A stretch of 64,000 nucleotides of DNA, from NCBI RefSeq assembly GCF_037023145.1, contig NZ_CP146092.1, positions 1,488,001-1,552,000 on the forward strand. The letters are read 5' to 3'. This document shows, in pieces, positions 27,601 through 37,170 of the stretch; positions within the stretch are counted from its first letter, which is position 1; the number at the start of each line of letters is the position of its first letter. Under the pieces are notes generated by a model that was given only the letters and a program-made list of their open reading frames with translations, was not told the origin of the DNA and did not search any database. This DNA comes from Ralstonia sp. RRA. Its GTDB lineage: Bacteria > Pseudomonadota > Gammaproteobacteria > Burkholderiales > Burkholderiaceae. The position numbers and the translations under genes are program-made.

Positions 27601-27863
27601 AAGAACGAGTAGCCGCGCACCGTCTTGGCACCTGGCACCGACAGCATAGTGGTGGTCAGTGGATAGGTGACCTGGTTCTCCACGATCTGCGGCGCTTGGC
27701 CGGGGAACGGTGTGCGGATGATGACTTGCACGTCCGACAGGTCGGGCAGCGCATCGAGCGGGGTGCTGCGGACGGCCCACAATCCCCACGCGGTCAACAT
27801 CAGCGTCGCCAGCAGGATCAGGAAGCGGTTGCGGATGGACGCGAGAATCAGCCGGGCGATCAT
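24693..27863 (-). CDS. cusA: Cu(I)/Ag(I) RND efflux pump subunit
   Basis: A 1056-residue HME-RND inner-membrane pump, the motor of a CusCBA trimeric efflux complex that exports Cu(I)/Ag(I) from the periplasm across the outer membrane using protons. The first helix is followed by the periplasmic porter domain; TM4 carries [19 protein letters not shown]. The Met relay is visible: Met in [22 protein letters not shown] (about 570-590) and Met in [18 protein letters not shown] (about 670), corresponding to the E. coli CusA methionines. Full length. ATGA overlaps join it to cusB upstream and cusF downstream. Very close in type to SilA/CusA of metal-resistant Cupriavidus. Confidence 0.95.
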   Translation of the reverse strand: MIARLILASIRNRFLILLATLMLTAWGLWAVRSTPLDALPDLSDVQVIIRTPFPGQAPQIVENQVTYPLTTTMLSVPGAKTVRGYSFFGDSFVYVLFEDGTDLYWARSRVLEYLNQVQSRLPAAAKPALGPDATGVGWIYEYALVDKTGQHDLSQLRALQDWFLRFELKSLPNVAEVASLGGMVKQFQVVLMPDRLRAYNLSQAKVLAALKAANQETGGSVLELGEAEYMVRASGYLKTLDDFRQIPLTTSDAGIAVRLGDVATLQLGPEMRRGIADLNGQGEVAGGVIVMRSGKNALETIEAVKAKLATLQKSLPAGVEIVPTYDRSALINRAVENLTHKLIEEFIVVALVCLVFLFHLRSALVAIVSLPLGVLAAFLVMRYQGVNANIMSLGGIAIAVGAMVDAAVVMIENAHKHLEHWHADNPGRELAGHERWSVIGESAAEVGPALFFSLLIITLSFIPVFTLEAQEGRLFSPLAFTKTYSMAAAAGLSVTLVPVLMGYLIRGRIPTEQSNPLSRWLIRLYQPVLARVLAYPKATVVIAAVLLAATAWPILRTGGEFMPPLDEGDLLYMPSALPGLSAGKAAQLLQQTDRLIKTVPEVASVFGKAGRADTATDPAPIEMFETTIQFKPRDQWRPGMTTDKLVEELDRVVKVPGLSNIWVPPIRNRIDMLATGIKSPVGIKVAGTDLKEIDRLTTRIEEAVKTVPGVTSALAERLSGGRYVDVDIDRMAAGRYGLNIEDVQSIVSSAVGGDNVGEVVDGLARFPINVRYPRDYRDSVEQLRSLPIVTDRGQQITLADVARIQVVQGPPMLRSENARLSGWVYVDIRGRDLRSAVQDMQAAVAKAVPMPAGYALSWSGQFEYLERASAKLKVVVPFTLLIIFVLLYLVFGRIDEALLIMGTLPLALIGGFWLLYLLGYNLSVAGIVGFIALAGVAAEFGVIMLLYLKQAWSERQEAGRDTPQALLEAIQEGAVLRVRPKAMTVAVILAGLIPIMWAHGTGSEIMQRIAAPMVGGMVTAPLLSLFVVPAVYLLIRRRQTKSSPLPTHPSHQEESP

Positions 27864-29392
27864 GGTTTGCTCCCCGTGCCAGCGGCGGGCTCGACCGAAG
27901 ACAGAATCGCCATGCCCTCGGCGTTCAGATGGAAGCGGAAGCGGACGCGATCGCCGGGCTTAAAACCCTTGGGCAACCCTGTGGGAGGTGCCGCAAACTC
28001 CATTGTCATGGCCCCCCACTGGATCGAGGGAATCGGACCATGCGAGATCGTCAGGCCTTCACCCGTGACGGTCTCGATGCGACCGACGCCTTCGTGTTCG
28101 GCGTTGGCCGCTGCCGGCGCAGATGCCGCGGCCGGTACCGCCATACGCTCGGTGGTTCCACGCAGGCTGGCTTCCGAATCGATCAGGAACTGGCCGGACG
28201 TAACGACCTTCTGGCCAGCCTTGAGACCAGTCAGGACCTCGACCATTCCACCGGCCTCGCGCCCGGTCTTGATCTCGGTGGCCACAAAGCCGGCCTGGCC
28301 TCCATCGACCATGACAATGCTGCGCTGACCGGTACGGATGACGGCTTCCAACGGGATGGTCAGTACGTCCTGCTGCTCGCCGCTGTCGAAGCGAACCGTG
28401 GCAAACATGCCCGGCAACAGGTGCCGGCCCTTGTTGGGCAGGACGATGCGCACCTTGATGGTCCGCGTCGCCGGGTTGACGTCGGGCAACACGGTGTCGA
28501 CCTTGCCGACCAGCGGCTCGGCCGCCCCGGTCGGTGTCACCTTGACCGCCAGGCCGGGCGCAATGGTGCGGGCCTGGCCTTCCGGCACCTCGGCAACCAC
28601 CCAGACCTGGCTTAAGTCGGCCAGACGGAACAGAGTCATGCCGGGCGAGACTGTCATCCCGTCTCGCACCGCGACCTCGGTCACGATGCCATCGATGGGG
28701 CTCGCGATGCCCACGCTGGGCTGCAGCCGTCCGGATGCCTCGACGGCGCTGACCTGCCCGGGCGTCATGCCGGTCTGCAGCATGCGCGCCTTGGCCGCAC
28801 TGGCGAGATCGGCCTGACCGTGTGCCGACTGGCGCAACACGGCCAGATACTCTTCCTGGGCCGCCACCCAGTCCGGCGAATACAGAGTCACCAGTGCCTG
28901 CCCACGCCGAACTGGGTCAAGCGTCGCCCTGACCGCGACGTGCTGGACGAAGGCGTTCGTGCGCGCCTGGATTACTTGCACGCTGCGCTCGTCGATGACG
29001 ATGTTGCCGGGCGCCTCCAGTACCGTGCTCAACCGGCCGGCTTTGACTTCGGCCGTGCGGATGCCGAGGTTTTGCGCGACACGGCTATCGACCGTGATGC
29101 CGCTGGCACCGCTATCCCCGTCCGCATAGACCGGCACCAACTGCATGTCCATGAAGGGGGATTTGCCCGGCTTGTCGAAACGCTGTCCGGGCACCATGGG
29201 GTCGTGCCAGTACAGTACCTTTTTGCCGGTCTTGGGATCGACGTCGCCGGCCTTGAGACCGGATGCCGCGCTGGCCGGCGCCGACGATTGTGCCGACCGT
29301 GCTCCCTGCGTGACGCCGAAGTGGTAAGCGCCATACATCGCGGCGCCGAGAATGGCGAGGCCGGCCGCCGTGGCGATAATCTGTTTTTTCAT
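27860..29392 (-). CDS. cusB: CusB-type membrane fusion protein with heavy-metal-binding and C-terminal CusF domains
   Basis: A 510-residue periplasmic adaptor between CusA and CusC. N-terminal anchor/signal [20 protein letters not shown], then a [20 protein letters not shown] metal-binding segment (about 65-95), the lipoyl/beta-barrel adaptor core (about 110-400), and a C-terminal CusF-like domain (about 430-500). The last keeps His, Trp and two Met ([18 protein letters not shown]). Fusion of CusF to CusB is known in SilB-type proteins. ATG 29392 gives a clean signal; upstream text is inside cusC. Overlaps both neighbours by ATGA. Confidence 0.93.
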   Translation of the reverse strand: MKKQIIATAAGLAILGAAMYGAYHFGVTQGARSAQSSAPASAASGLKAGDVDPKTGKKVLYWHDPMVPGQRFDKPGKSPFMDMQLVPVYADGDSGASGITVDSRVAQNLGIRTAEVKAGRLSTVLEAPGNIVIDERSVQVIQARTNAFVQHVAVRATLDPVRRGQALVTLYSPDWVAAQEEYLAVLRQSAHGQADLASAAKARMLQTGMTPGQVSAVEASGRLQPSVGIASPIDGIVTEVAVRDGMTVSPGMTLFRLADLSQVWVVAEVPEGQARTIAPGLAVKVTPTGAAEPLVGKVDTVLPDVNPATRTIKVRIVLPNKGRHLLPGMFATVRFDSGEQQDVLTIPLEAVIRTGQRSIVMVDGGQAGFVATEIKTGREAGGMVEVLTGLKAGQKVVTSGQFLIDSEASLRGTTERMAVPAAASAPAAANAEHEGVGRIETVTGEGLTISHGPIPSIQWGAMTMEFAAPPTGLPKGFKPGDRVRFRFHLNAEGMAILSSVEPAAGTGSKP

Positions 29393-30690
29393 TTGGGTTC
29401 CTTGATGGCGGACTCGGTCTGCGCGGTGGGCAGCGGGACCAGGAAGGTCAGGTCCGCCCACAGCTTGGCCGTCTTGGCCTCCAGCGCGAGTCGCTCCAGT
29501 TCCATATCAATGGCGCGATGGTTGGCCTCGGCAACGGCCAGCAGCGATCCGGCATTGGCCCGGTAGGCGGTCAGGGCCGCCTCCGCCTGTGCGTTGGCGA
29601 GCGGCAAGGTTTGTTCGTCGTAGCGCTTGAGCCGTTCGGCATTGCGCTGCAGCTCGGCCAGCTTGGCGCCGACCATGGCCTGGGTATCGCGCCGGAGGAT
29701 TTCGGACTTGGCGCGCGCCGCCTGGGCTTGCGCCAGCCTGGCCGCAACTTCGCGGTCCTGCCGGTTGCCCTGGTCCCAAGGCAGGGGAAAGCTGATGTTC
29801 ACGGAGCCCATGTTCGAGAAGGCGGAGCCACGCTGGCTATACATCAACTCGACCGTGACATCCGGCTTTTTCGCTTCGGCTGCGGCCCGGATCTCGCTCT
29901 CAGCCAGCCCCACATCGCGCTGCGCGGCGGTGATCTCGGGCACCGCGTCCAACTCACCGCGCGCCAACTGCTCGACCGGTTGAGGAATATCGAGACGCGG
30001 GCGCTCGGACATCGGGCGCCTCGCAGCCGGACCAACCCAGCGCTCTAGCGCGACGGTGCTGGTCGCCACGGCAGCGCGGTTTTCATCCAGGCGATCGTGC
30101 AGCTTCTGGATTTCCAGTTCCATCACCAGCACGTCGGCGCGTGTGCCCCGTCCGCTGCGATACGCGGCAGTCGCCGCCTGCAATGCGAGTTCCAGTGGGT
30201 GGTCATGGTGGCCCAGCAACGTGCCAGTCTGTTCGGCATACCAGCGGTCCAGCCATGCGCCGACAGCATTGCGCTGCACGTTGGCGAGGCCGACGGCGCG
30301 CTGCGCTTCAGCAGATGCCGCCTCAGCCTCGAAACGTGCGGCCTTGGCGCGGCGCTTGTCCGCACGCGTGAATTCCTGCATCACGCTGATGGAGCGCATG
30401 GTCATGAAATCCCGGCTGACCGAAAACTGATCGGCACCGTTGACCGGCACGTTATTGATTCCGAGCTTGAGCACGGGGTCCGGCAGTTGGCCGGCGGCGA
30501 CCGCCATTTGGGTCGCGGCTTCGATGGTCCCGCGCGAGGATTCTGCGTCGCCGGCATGCGCGGTGGCGAGCGCGACGGTTTCCTCAATGGAAAGCGGAGG
30601 GACAGATTGCGAGGTCGCGGCGTGCGACATCGCGATGCCGAAGGCAGGCGCGCAAAGCAACGCCAGCGTCAGGCGACGAGGAAAAAACAT
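29389..30690 (-). CDS. cusC: Outer-membrane efflux channel of the Cu/Ag pump
   Basis: A 433-residue TolC-type outer-membrane protein. Signal peptide MFFPRRLTLALLCAPAFGIA is followed by two long helical repeats (about 55-225 and 255-425), each with the heptad patterns of TolC proteins, including VPVNGADQFSVSRDFMTM and SFPLPWDQGNRQDREVAARL. It lacks an obvious lipobox Cys. It is the first gene of the cusCBAF operon. The upstream region to the next minus-strand gene is only about 70 bases, so it may be co-transcribed with the Cys-motif gene at 30761. Confidence 0.93.
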   Translation of the reverse strand: MFFPRRLTLALLCAPAFGIAMSHAATSQSVPPLSIEETVALATAHAGDAESSRGTIEAATQMAVAAGQLPDPVLKLGINNVPVNGADQFSVSRDFMTMRSISVMQEFTRADKRRAKAARFEAEAASAEAQRAVGLANVQRNAVGAWLDRWYAEQTGTLLGHHDHPLELALQAATAAYRSGRGTRADVLVMELEIQKLHDRLDENRAAVATSTVALERWVGPAARRPMSERPRLDIPQPVEQLARGELDAVPEITAAQRDVGLAESEIRAAAEAKKPDVTVELMYSQRGSAFSNMGSVNISFPLPWDQGNRQDREVAARLAQAQAARAKSEILRRDTQAMVGAKLAELQRNAERLKRYDEQTLPLANAQAEAALTAYRANAGSLLAVAEANHRAIDMELERLALEAKTAKLWADLTFLVPLPTAQTESAIKEPK

Positions 30691-30760
30691 AAAACCTCCA
30701 AGAACGACGACAGCTACCCCAGTCTAGAGAGGGCAGCACCGGATGACGTCGATCTGGAGG

Positions 30761-31228
30761 CTACGTTTGGAAACTGCAGTGAAGAATGGCCAGAGGTGGC
30801 GGCGGCGCGCGCGCTGTCACTTGGGTGCGCAGCACAGTGCGGATACTGGCAAACGCCACGGGGGCCGGTGCGATGACCCCCGTCAGCACCGGCAAAAACA
30901 CCGGCAGTTGCGGCGAGACATGGTCAGCGCTCTTGGAGTCAGCCTGGCAGTGAGCCAGACACAGCGCGCCGTTGTCCTTGTCCTGGCTGCTGCCCTGATC
31001 GGTCCCATTGACCATGTCGGCGCACGACTCGGTCAGGGCGGCCTTGTTGTCGCTGCCCACTTGGTATCGGCTGCCCGCACAGGCGTACGCCGCCGCCGCC
31101 AGTTGGACTGACAGGAAGACCAGCAGGAGGAAGCCAGCGAAGAAAGAATGCCGGCGCAGCGTGTGACGCAAGGGTTCTTTGCAGAGGCGGAATTTCCGCA
31201 AGGATACCGTTTTTTTCTCGCAAAGCAA
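30761..31228 (-). CDS. Small exported Cys-motif protein (family copy 3)
   Basis: Up to 155 residues. The hydrophobic segment SFFAGFLLLVFLSVQLAAAA is followed by YAC, a later SCADM and LCLAHCQAD, then a Pro-rich C-terminus ending LAILHCSFQT. The arrangement A-A-x-Y-x-C...C...LC matches the proteins at 23622-24002 and 34398-34784, although the PIYL-TARLR tail is replaced. There is no ATG; TTG at 31228, 31198 or 31168 are possible starts, so the N-terminus is uncertain. It sits directly upstream of cusC on the same strand and divergent from cueR, which suggests copper control. Confidence 0.6.
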   Translation of the reverse strand: MLCEKKTVSLRKFRLCKEPLRHTLRRHSFFAGFLLLVFLSVQLAAAAYACAGSRYQVGSDNKAALTESCADMVNGTDQGSSQDKDNGALCLAHCQADSKSADHVSPQLPVFLPVLTGVIAPAPVAFASIRTVLRTQVTARAPPPPLAILHCSFQT

Positions 31229-31291
31229 CTCCGCAGGAAGCGGGATCGGATACCTACATCGCGATCGGACAAAAGAACGATTGAACCGTCC

Positions 31292-31322
31292 TTGACCTTC
31301 CCACGTGGGCAGGCTCTATCGT
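31292..31322 (+). promoter_or_regulatory. CueR-type operator-promoter for cueR-copF
   Basis: A -35 ttgacc (31292-31297), dyad ccttcccac-gtgggcagg, and a -10-like tatcgt (31317-31322) at a 19-base spacing read toward cueR and copF. The layout matches MerR-family activator promoters and the element at 24165-24195. Confidence 0.7.
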
Positions 31323-31419
31323 GAAACCGTGAAGATTTTGGGTACGCGTCGGTCCCGCGGAAGATGCTACGAACACGGAATACCGAAGCTGCCACGCGCA
31401 CAGGAGCGAGGAGCACGTC

Positions 31420-31848
31420 ATGAATATTGGACAAGCCGCGAGCGTCTCGGGCGTCTCGGCCAAAATGATCCGCTACTACGAAAGTATTGGCTTAGTCGCA
31501 TCAGCTACCCGGAGCGAGGGGAACTACCGAATGTATCGTGAAAACGACATTCACACCCTGCGCTTCATCGGGCGTGCGCGGGCGTTAGGTTTCTCCACGG
31601 CGCAGATTCGAGAGCTGCTCGGGCTGTGGCAAGACAAGCGCCGCACGCGCGCAACAGTGAAGGCCATCGCGTTACAGCGCATCCAGGAACTGGACGCTCG
31701 GATTGCCGCGCTCAGCGACATGCGGGACACCCTGCTGTATCTGGCACAGCATTGTGACGGTGACGATCGCCCCGCCTGCCCGATCCTGGAGGCGATCAGC
31801 AGCGTCGCCCCACGGCAATTACCTGCCCCGCAGGCCACGAGACATTGA
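31420..31848 (+). CDS. cueR: MerR-family copper-responsive activator
   Basis: A 142-residue CueR-type regulator. N-terminal winged helix-turn-helix MNIGQAASVSGVSAKMIRYY (1-20) with the classic IRYYESIGL; a dimerisation helix (about 80-112); and the metal loop with two Cys, HCDGDDRPACPIL (about 112-124), spaced as in CueR for linear Cu(I)/Ag(I)/Au(I) binding. It would distort the 19-base-spacer promoter at 31292-31322 and probably the one at 24165-24195. Transcribed with copF, which starts 12 bases after its stop. Confidence 0.92.
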   Translation: MNIGQAASVSGVSAKMIRYYESIGLVASATRSEGNYRMYRENDIHTLRFIGRARALGFSTAQIRELLGLWQDKRRTRATVKAIALQRIQELDARIAALSDMRDTLLYLAQHCDGDDRPACPILEAISSVAPRQLPAPQATRH

Positions 31849-31860
31849 GGCAGCGCAAAA

Positions 31861-34281
31861 ATGAATGATCAACGATCGCATCCGCAGACGCCATCCCCTG
31901 CACCCGGCCACGTCAAAGGTGTGGAATGCGGAAATTCGTGCACAGAAGGTGGGGGCCATCAGCATGCCACAGCGAAGCGACTGACGCTCGTGACCGCCAT
32001 TGAGGAGCGGGACCCGGTATGCGGCATGACAGTGAAGCCCAATACGCCGTACCAGTCTAGCTACGCGGAGACCCGGTACGGCTTCTGCAGTACAACATGC
32101 CAGCGGAAGTTCGATGCGGACCCCAAGCTGTACACGCATTCGCAGGTCGCCTCCGCTGCTGACGACGCCAACGCGGCGCCGGACACCGTCTACACCTGCC
32201 CGATGCACCCCGAGATCCGCCAAGACCATCCCGGGAATTGTCCGAAGTGCGGCATGGCGCTTGAGCCCGCAATGCCGAGTCTTGAAGCGGATGAGAATCC
32301 CGAACTCGCGGCGTTCCGCCGGCGCTTCTGGTGGACCTTGCCGCTGACGATCGCTGTCGTTGCGCTGGTGATGCTGGGGGGGCGTGTCACAGGAGTGGCC
32401 CCGGCAGCGCAAGGCTGGGTGGAGTTTGCATTGTCCGCGCCGGTGGTCTTGTGGGCCGGCTTCCCCATCTATACCCGGTGCCTGCAATCGTTCCGCAATC
32501 GCAGCCCGAACATGTGGACGCTGATCGGGCTAGGCACTGGCGCCGCGTTCGTGTACAGCGTTGCGGCCACCGTGGCGCCCGACCTGTTCCCCCGCAGCTT
32601 TGTTGTGCATGGCCGCATTGCGGTCTACTTCGAAGCCGCTGCCGTCATCATTTCGCTCACGCTGCTCGGCCAAGTTTTTGAACTCAAGGCGCGCTCGCAG
32701 ACCTCGGCGGCCATCAAGTCTCTACTTGGTCTGGCACCCAAGACGGCACGCCGCCTCAATCCGGACGGCAGTGAAGAAGACATCCCGCTTACGCACGTGC
32801 ATGTCGGTGACCTGCTGCGGATTCGCCCCGGCGAAAAGGTGCCAACCGACGGCATCGTGATGGAAGGGGCAAGTGCCATCGACGAATCGATGATCACCGG
32901 CGAGCCGCTGCCTGTTTCCAAGCGTGCTGGCGACCACGTGATCGGCGCTACCCTCAATACGTCGGGCAGTCTGGTGATGCGCTCGGAAAAGGTCGGCGCG
33001 CAGACGGTGCTGTCGCAGATCGTGCAGATGGTGGCCCAGGCGCAGCGCTCGAAGGCACCCATGCAGCGCATGGCGGACCAGGTGGCCGGAGTGTTTGTGC
33101 TGGTGGTGGTGGCCATCGCCGTGCTTGCTTTCTTTGGCTGGGGATTGTTCGGTCCCGAGCCGAGCTGGGTCTTTGGGCTGGTCAATGCGGTGGCCGTGCT
33201 GATCATCGCTTGTCCGTGCGCGTTGGGACTGGCGACTCCGATGTCCATCATGGTGGCGAGCGGCAAGGCGGCGACCCAGGGCATTCTGTTCCGGGATGCG
33301 GCGGCTATCGAGCATTTCCGCAAGGTCGACACACTGATCGTCGACAAGACCGGCACGTTGACCGAGGGCCGTCCGGTCTTCGAGCGCGCGTTGGCCGTCG
33401 ATTCGTTGGATGAAACCGCGGTGCTGCGCCTGGCGGCGAGTCTCGATCAGGGTAGCGAGCACCCTCTGGCGGCCACCATCGTTGCGGCAGCACGTGAGCG
33501 TGGCCTGACGTTGGGGAAGGCTGAACATTTCGCATCGGACGCGGGCATGGGTGTGCAGGGCCGGGTTGACGGTCACCAACTGATACTCGGCAACGCCTCC
33601 CTGATGCGTCGGGAGCAGGTCGATATTGAATCACAAGCGTTGCGGGCAAACGTGCTGGGGCAATACGGCGCCAGTGTCATGTACCTGGCCGTAGACCGGA
33701 AATTGGCGGGACTGCTGGCGGTCTCTGACCCGGTCAAGGCCAGCACCCCCGAAGCGCTTGCGGCGCTCAAAGCGGCAGGGATTCGCGTGGTGATGGCAAG
33801 CGGCGACAGCACCGCGACAGCGCGAGCCGTGGCCGGCCCTCTTGGCATTAGCGAAGTTCACGGTGAGGTCAAACCGGCCGACAAGCTGGCGCTGGTGGCA
33901 AAACTCCAGAGCGAAGGCCACGTGGTGGCAATGGCTGGCGACGGCATTAACGATGCACCTGCACTGGCCAAAGCCGACGTCGGCATCGCCATGGGGACTG
34001 GAACCGATGTGGCGATGCATAGCGCCCAGGTCACACTGGTCAAGGGCGACCTGCGCGGCCTTGCGCGCGCGCGGGAACTGTCGCAAGCCACCATTGCCAA
34101 TATGAAACAGAACCTGGGATTCGCATTCGTCTACAACGCGCTCGGGATACCGTTGGCCGCCGGCCTGCTGTACCCGTTCACAGGATGGCTGCTGTCACCA
34201 ATGATCGCGGCCTTGGCCATGAGCCTGAGTTCGGTATCGGTGATTTCCAATGCGCTTCGGTTGAGAGCGCAGGTGTTCTAG
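31861..34281 (+). CDS. copF: Cu(I)-exporting P1B-type ATPase (CopF type)
   Basis: An 806-residue inner-membrane ATPase that pumps cytoplasmic Cu(I) or Ag(I) to the periplasm. The N-terminus has a YHS-type segment ([11 protein letters not shown]...[12 protein letters not shown], about 50-85) and a heavy-metal-binding [20 protein letters not shown] (about 117-136) instead of CxxC ferredoxin-like domains, as in CopF. Core motifs: TGEP in [14 protein letters not shown] in [40 protein letters not shown], and the class IB-1 [16 protein letters not shown] in the last helix. Full length. Second gene of the cueR operon. Confidence 0.95.
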   Translation: MNDQRSHPQTPSPAPGHVKGVECGNSCTEGGGHQHATAKRLTLVTAIEERDPVCGMTVKPNTPYQSSYAETRYGFCSTTCQRKFDADPKLYTHSQVASAADDANAAPDTVYTCPMHPEIRQDHPGNCPKCGMALEPAMPSLEADENPELAAFRRRFWWTLPLTIAVVALVMLGGRVTGVAPAAQGWVEFALSAPVVLWAGFPIYTRCLQSFRNRSPNMWTLIGLGTGAAFVYSVAATVAPDLFPRSFVVHGRIAVYFEAAAVIISLTLLGQVFELKARSQTSAAIKSLLGLAPKTARRLNPDGSEEDIPLTHVHVGDLLRIRPGEKVPTDGIVMEGASAIDESMITGEPLPVSKRAGDHVIGATLNTSGSLVMRSEKVGAQTVLSQIVQMVAQAQRSKAPMQRMADQVAGVFVLVVVAIAVLAFFGWGLFGPEPSWVFGLVNAVAVLIIACPCALGLATPMSIMVASGKAATQGILFRDAAAIEHFRKVDTLIVDKTGTLTEGRPVFERALAVDSLDETAVLRLAASLDQGSEHPLAATIVAAARERGLTLGKAEHFASDAGMGVQGRVDGHQLILGNASLMRREQVDIESQALRANVLGQYGASVMYLAVDRKLAGLLAVSDPVKASTPEALAALKAAGIRVVMASGDSTATARAVAGPLGISEVHGEVKPADKLALVAKLQSEGHVVAMAGDGINDAPALAKADVGIAMGTGTDVAMHSAQVTLVKGDLRGLARARELSQATIANMKQNLGFAFVYNALGIPLAAGLLYPFTGWLLSPMIAALAMSLSSVSVISNALRLRAQVF

Positions 34282-34397
34282 GCTCTGCCATCTTGGATGA
34301 CCATCATGCCCGCGCGCAATCGCCCCACACAGTTTTTGCCCGCCTTGCGGTCACGGTTTGGCAGAACTAGAGTGAACACAATTGTTGGCAGTGATTC

Positions 34398-34784
34398 ATG
34401 AAGCATCACCAAAATCCTCTCGCCCAACTGCTTTCGCTCCTGTTGATCGCGATGGTGCTTTTCTCGCGCCTTGCGATTGCGGGATACGTCTGCCCGCCCG
34501 AGGCAGGGACCATGGCGAACCCCTCGACGATGGTTGTTTCCGTCGTGAACTGCCAGGACATGGATGAGGCGCAGCCCGCGCTCTGCGCGGACCATCGACA
34601 CGATGGGCGCCATTGGGCGGATGCCAACGGCCACGCTCCTGATCTTGGCATGCTGCCCGCCGCAATTGGGCTCGTGCACGTTCTTCCTCCTGCGCCTTAC
34701 GCCGGACCGGCTTCCCGGACGGCTTCTCGGCCCGTTGCAGTACCTGGGCCCATCTACCTCGCAACAGCACGCTTGCGAATCTGA
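34398..34784 (+). CDS. Small exported Cys-motif protein (family copy 2)
   Basis: A 128-residue protein. LAQLLSLLLIAMVLFSRLAI is a signal peptide or anchor, then AGYVC, a later NCQDM and LCADHRHDGRHW, a Pro-rich stretch, and the C-terminal PIYLATARLRI. It is the closest match of 23622-24002 (FSRLA, YVC, LCAD, GR-WA-NGH-PD, PIYL-TARLR). ATG 34398 begins the conserved N-terminus. It follows copF by about 115 bases on the same strand and precedes two more small exported proteins, so it is probably part of the copper response. Confidence 0.65.
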   Translation: MKHHQNPLAQLLSLLLIAMVLFSRLAIAGYVCPPEAGTMANPSTMVVSVVNCQDMDEAQPALCADHRHDGRHWADANGHAPDLGMLPAAIGLVHVLPPAPYAGPASRTASRPVAVPGPIYLATARLRI

Positions 34785-34905
34785 TCGCTCCCCATACGCG
34801 GCAATCCGTCGCCGCAAGCCTTGATTTCAATCGCCTCCAAGCGGGATGTCTGCTGATTCCCGTTTGGACCGGGCCCGAAGGAAACCTTGTGTGGGGAAGA
34901 CCATC

Positions 34906-35106
34906 ATGCACTCCATTCTCAGAATCACCGTTCTCGTTTCGCTTGGTGTTGCCGCTGGCGCGGCCTTCGCGGGTCCCAACTGGGACGCCATCAACAGTGC
35001 GCGCGCGGCTGCGAAACACTCTGCCGCTGCTCCTGGCACCGCATCGGCCAACGAGGCGATGCGGAAGCAGTGCGCTGAAATGATGAAGTCGACGGATTCT
35101 CACTAG
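34906..35106 (+). CDS. 66-residue exported protein with the GPNWDAINSAR module only
   Basis: Signal peptide MHSILRITVLVSLGVAAGAA FA (cleaved before GPN) is followed by GPNWDAINSARAAA and a short tail ending CAEMMKSTDSH. The module and the following C-A-x-M-M are the same as in the CzcE-like protein at 22996-23505, whose C-terminal copper domain is absent here. The mature protein would be about 45 residues with one Cys, two Met and one His. ATG 34906 is preceded by GGGGAAG. Function unknown. Confidence 0.65.
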   Translation: MHSILRITVLVSLGVAAGAAFAGPNWDAINSARAAAKHSAAAPGTASANEAMRKQCAEMMKSTDSH

Positions 35107-35284
35107 GCGGACGGCGTCAGCCCGAAGGGTTCTTCCGAAGTGAAATGAACCGTGCGCTTCGGCCGAATGGTTGGGGCGCCCGTATGTCGACGCCATCGTT
35201 TCCTTGAGCTGAGCACCGCTTGAGCTTGCGGCAGATGGAATCCGCAGCGAACAGTATGGAATCCGACCGAATTTGGAGGTTGTT

Positions 35285-35590
35285 ATGAAGATGAGACCAG
35301 TCGTGGCTGCAGCGCTTGCACTTGCCCTGTTCGGGGCCAGTGGATGGAGCGCAGCAGCCGGCCCTGGCCGGGGTACTGAAGGCGCCAAGGCAAGTCCGCA
35401 AGACCCCATGCATTCCATGAAGATGGATCACATGATGGACGGCGGCATGATGGGCGGTTGTCCGATGATGGGGCAACTGCCGCCCGGCAACGAGAAGCTC
35501 TCGATGCAGATGCATGGAGAAATGATGCAGGCGATGGGGGAAATCCTGCGCAAGTACGCGGACAAGATCCAAACCTCGCCGTCCAAATAA
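35285..35590 (+). CDS. Met/His-rich periplasmic protein
   Basis: A 101-residue exported protein: signal peptide MKMRPVVAAALALALFGASG, then a Met-rich core (HSMKMDHMMDGGMMGGCPMM and MQMHGEMMQAMGEIL) with about 20 Met in total. Such clusters bind Cu(I)/Ag(I) in periplasmic copper proteins. GGAGG lies five bases before the ATG at 35285. A broken second copy is at 47477-47686. It is followed by two small membrane proteins on the same strand. Confidence 0.75.
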   Translation: MKMRPVVAAALALALFGASGWSAAAGPGRGTEGAKASPQDPMHSMKMDHMMDGGMMGGCPMMGQLPPGNEKLSMQMHGEMMQAMGEILRKYADKIQTSPSK

Positions 35591-35641
35591 GGATGCCGCG
35601 CAATATCGCGAGCAGCCGCATCCCGTGAAAGGAGTAACGCT

Positions 35642-35887
35642 ATGAAATGCAATACGAAAACCATGGCCACCATGGGCATTGCCCTGGTGGCAATCCTGGC
35701 GATCGCCTACGCCATCTTCCCGCCTGTCCGCGCGTTCGTACTGGGTATCGGGCCTTTCCTGCTGATCTTGATCTGTCCGCTATCGATGTGGCTGATGATG
35801 AAGGGAATGAATGATCAGGAGGGTCAACACCGTCCGACGCCAGAACAGACGCCAGAGCAGAAGGAGCCGTTTCGGATCGAAAAGTGA
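35642..35887 (+). CDS. DUF2933-like small membrane protein
   Basis: An 81-residue protein with two hydrophobic helices (about 9-27 and 31-52, AFVLGIGPFLLILICPLSMW) and a polar, Gln/Glu/Pro-rich tail with one MMKGMN segment. DUF2933 proteins of this size are common beside copper and other metal efflux genes, but their function is not established. GAAAGGAG precedes the ATG. The next gene starts immediately after the stop. Confidence 0.7.
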   Translation: MKCNTKTMATMGIALVAILAIAYAIFPPVRAFVLGIGPFLLILICPLSMWLMMKGMNDQEGQHRPTPEQTPEQKEPFRIEK

Positions 35888-36187
35888 ATGGTGGCGCAGC
35901 TGCTGGCCCATACCACGGACGCCAGCGCTGCCGCGAGCAACCCAGGGACTGGAGGTGGCGTGATGAGCGAACTATCGGCATGGAAGGTGGTCTGGATCGT
36001 CCTTGCCGTCGTCGGCGCCATCGCGATCCTTGGGGGCTTGGGCATGCTGGCGATGCACCGTTGCATGACTGGCAGTTGGGCGTGCTGCCAACAGGCTAGC
36101 CGCAAGGTCGGCTGGGTTGGGCCGGGCAGTACCTCAGCAGTTGACGGCCTACTTGGTTCCCGGGCGATTGAAGGCCAACCTGCGTGA
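35888..36187 (+). CDS. Small membrane protein, function unknown
   Basis: Up to 99 residues with one clear membrane helix (VVWIVLAVVGAIAILGGLGM, about 34-54), followed by RCMTGSWACCQQASRK with three Cys. ATG 35888 abuts the previous stop; an internal ATG at 35963 (MSELSAWK) would leave 74 residues and has a comparable claim. The Cys cluster is next to the membrane face. It lies between the DUF2933 gene and the CcdA-like gene. Confidence 0.5.
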   Translation: MVAQLLAHTTDASAAASNPGTGGGVMSELSAWKVVWIVLAVVGAIAILGGLGMLAMHRCMTGSWACCQQASRKVGWVGPGSTSAVDGLLGSRAIEGQPA

Positions 36188-36246
36188 CTGCGTTGTTGTC
36201 GGCTCCGTAAAAAGCGAGGCCATCAAATAGGCGGCGGGAGAGGCAG

Positions 36247-37170
36247 ATGGACACCAGTATTTTCTTCGGCGGCTCGGTCATCGCTGCGTTTGTCGCCGGC
36301 ATGATCGCGCTGTTCGCGCCGTGCTGCCTTTCAGTCATGTTGCCGGCCTATTTCGCCAGCTCCTTTCAGAATCGAAGCCGACTGGTCGCCATGAGCTTCG
36401 TCTTCGCCGCCGGCGTTGGGACCGTCATTCTGCCGTTGGTCATGGGTTCCATCGCGCTACGCCAGCTGTTTGTTACGCAGCATGCTGCCATCTATCTGCT
36501 GGGGGGCTCGATCATGCTTGGCATGGCGCTTTTTACCTTGCTGGGTGGCAAGCTGCAACTGCCGATGCCGGCGCGGCGCGCAGCCGCAGACACTGGGCCA
36601 TTCGGCATCTACACGCTTGGCATGTTTTCGGGTGTAGCCAGTGCATGTTGCGCCCCTGTGCTGGCCGGAGTCCTCGCGCTTTCCAGCCTCGCGTCATCCG
36701 CAGCGCTCGCTGCTGGATTGGGTAGCGCCTACGTATTCGGGATGGTCGCGCCACTCTTCGCCATCTCGCTGCTGTGGGAGCGGTTCGACTGGCGCTCCAG
36801 TGTCCTGTTTCGGACACGAATGGTGACATGGCGCATCGGCCCTCTGCAGCGCACGCTATCCGTGTCCATGTTGATGAGTGCAGCGCTGCTCGGTGTCATG
36901 GGGGCCCTCGCCATTTGGGAGGCGTTTTCCACCGACTCGATGTCGACGTCGAGCCACTGGTCATTGGCCGTTGCCGTGCAGTTGCAACACGTCGGTCGCA
37001 GTGTCACGCAAGCCTTGTTGGTCGTGCCGAACTGGCTGATGGCCGTGGTTCTTCTGTTTTCGATCGCGGCACTCGGCTGGCGAGCCCGATCGCAATGGCG
37101 AAGGAACGGCCTGTCGGATGGCGCCGCTGGCGTCGAAGAAGAACCGACGCCTTCACGGAGAATCGAATGA
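36247..37170 (+). CDS. CcdA/DsbD-type thiol:disulfide membrane transporter
   Basis: A 307-residue inner-membrane protein with about eight helices. Two Cys-Pro-type half sites are visible, ALFAPCCLSVMLPAYFASSF (about 22-41) and GVASACCAPVLAGVLALSSL (about 133-152). They are the positions at which CcdA and the DsbD beta-domain carry their redox Cys, here each doubled to Cys-Cys. CcdA passes electrons from cytoplasmic thioredoxin to periplasmic thiol proteins. Its stop overlaps the start of the redoxin gene (ATGA), so the redoxin is the likely partner. Confidence 0.85.
   Translation: MDTSIFFGGSVIAAFVAGMIALFAPCCLSVMLPAYFASSFQNRSRLVAMSFVFAAGVGTVILPLVMGSIALRQLFVTQHAAIYLLGGSIMLGMALFTLLGGKLQLPMPARRAAADTGPFGIYTLGMFSGVASACCAPVLAGVLALSSLASSAALAAGLGSAYVFGMVAPLFAISLLWERFDWRSSVLFRTRMVTWRIGPLQRTLSVSMLMSAALLGVMGALAIWEAFSTDSMSTSSHWSLAVAVQLQHVGRSVTQALLVVPNWLMAVVLLFSIAALGWRARSQWRRNGLSDGAAGVEEEPTPSRRIE

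Noticed and set aside
36774..37166. Upstream extension of the redoxin frame
   Set aside because: It lies within the CcdA-like gene; the ATGA overlap at 37167 gives a proper start with a membrane anchor.
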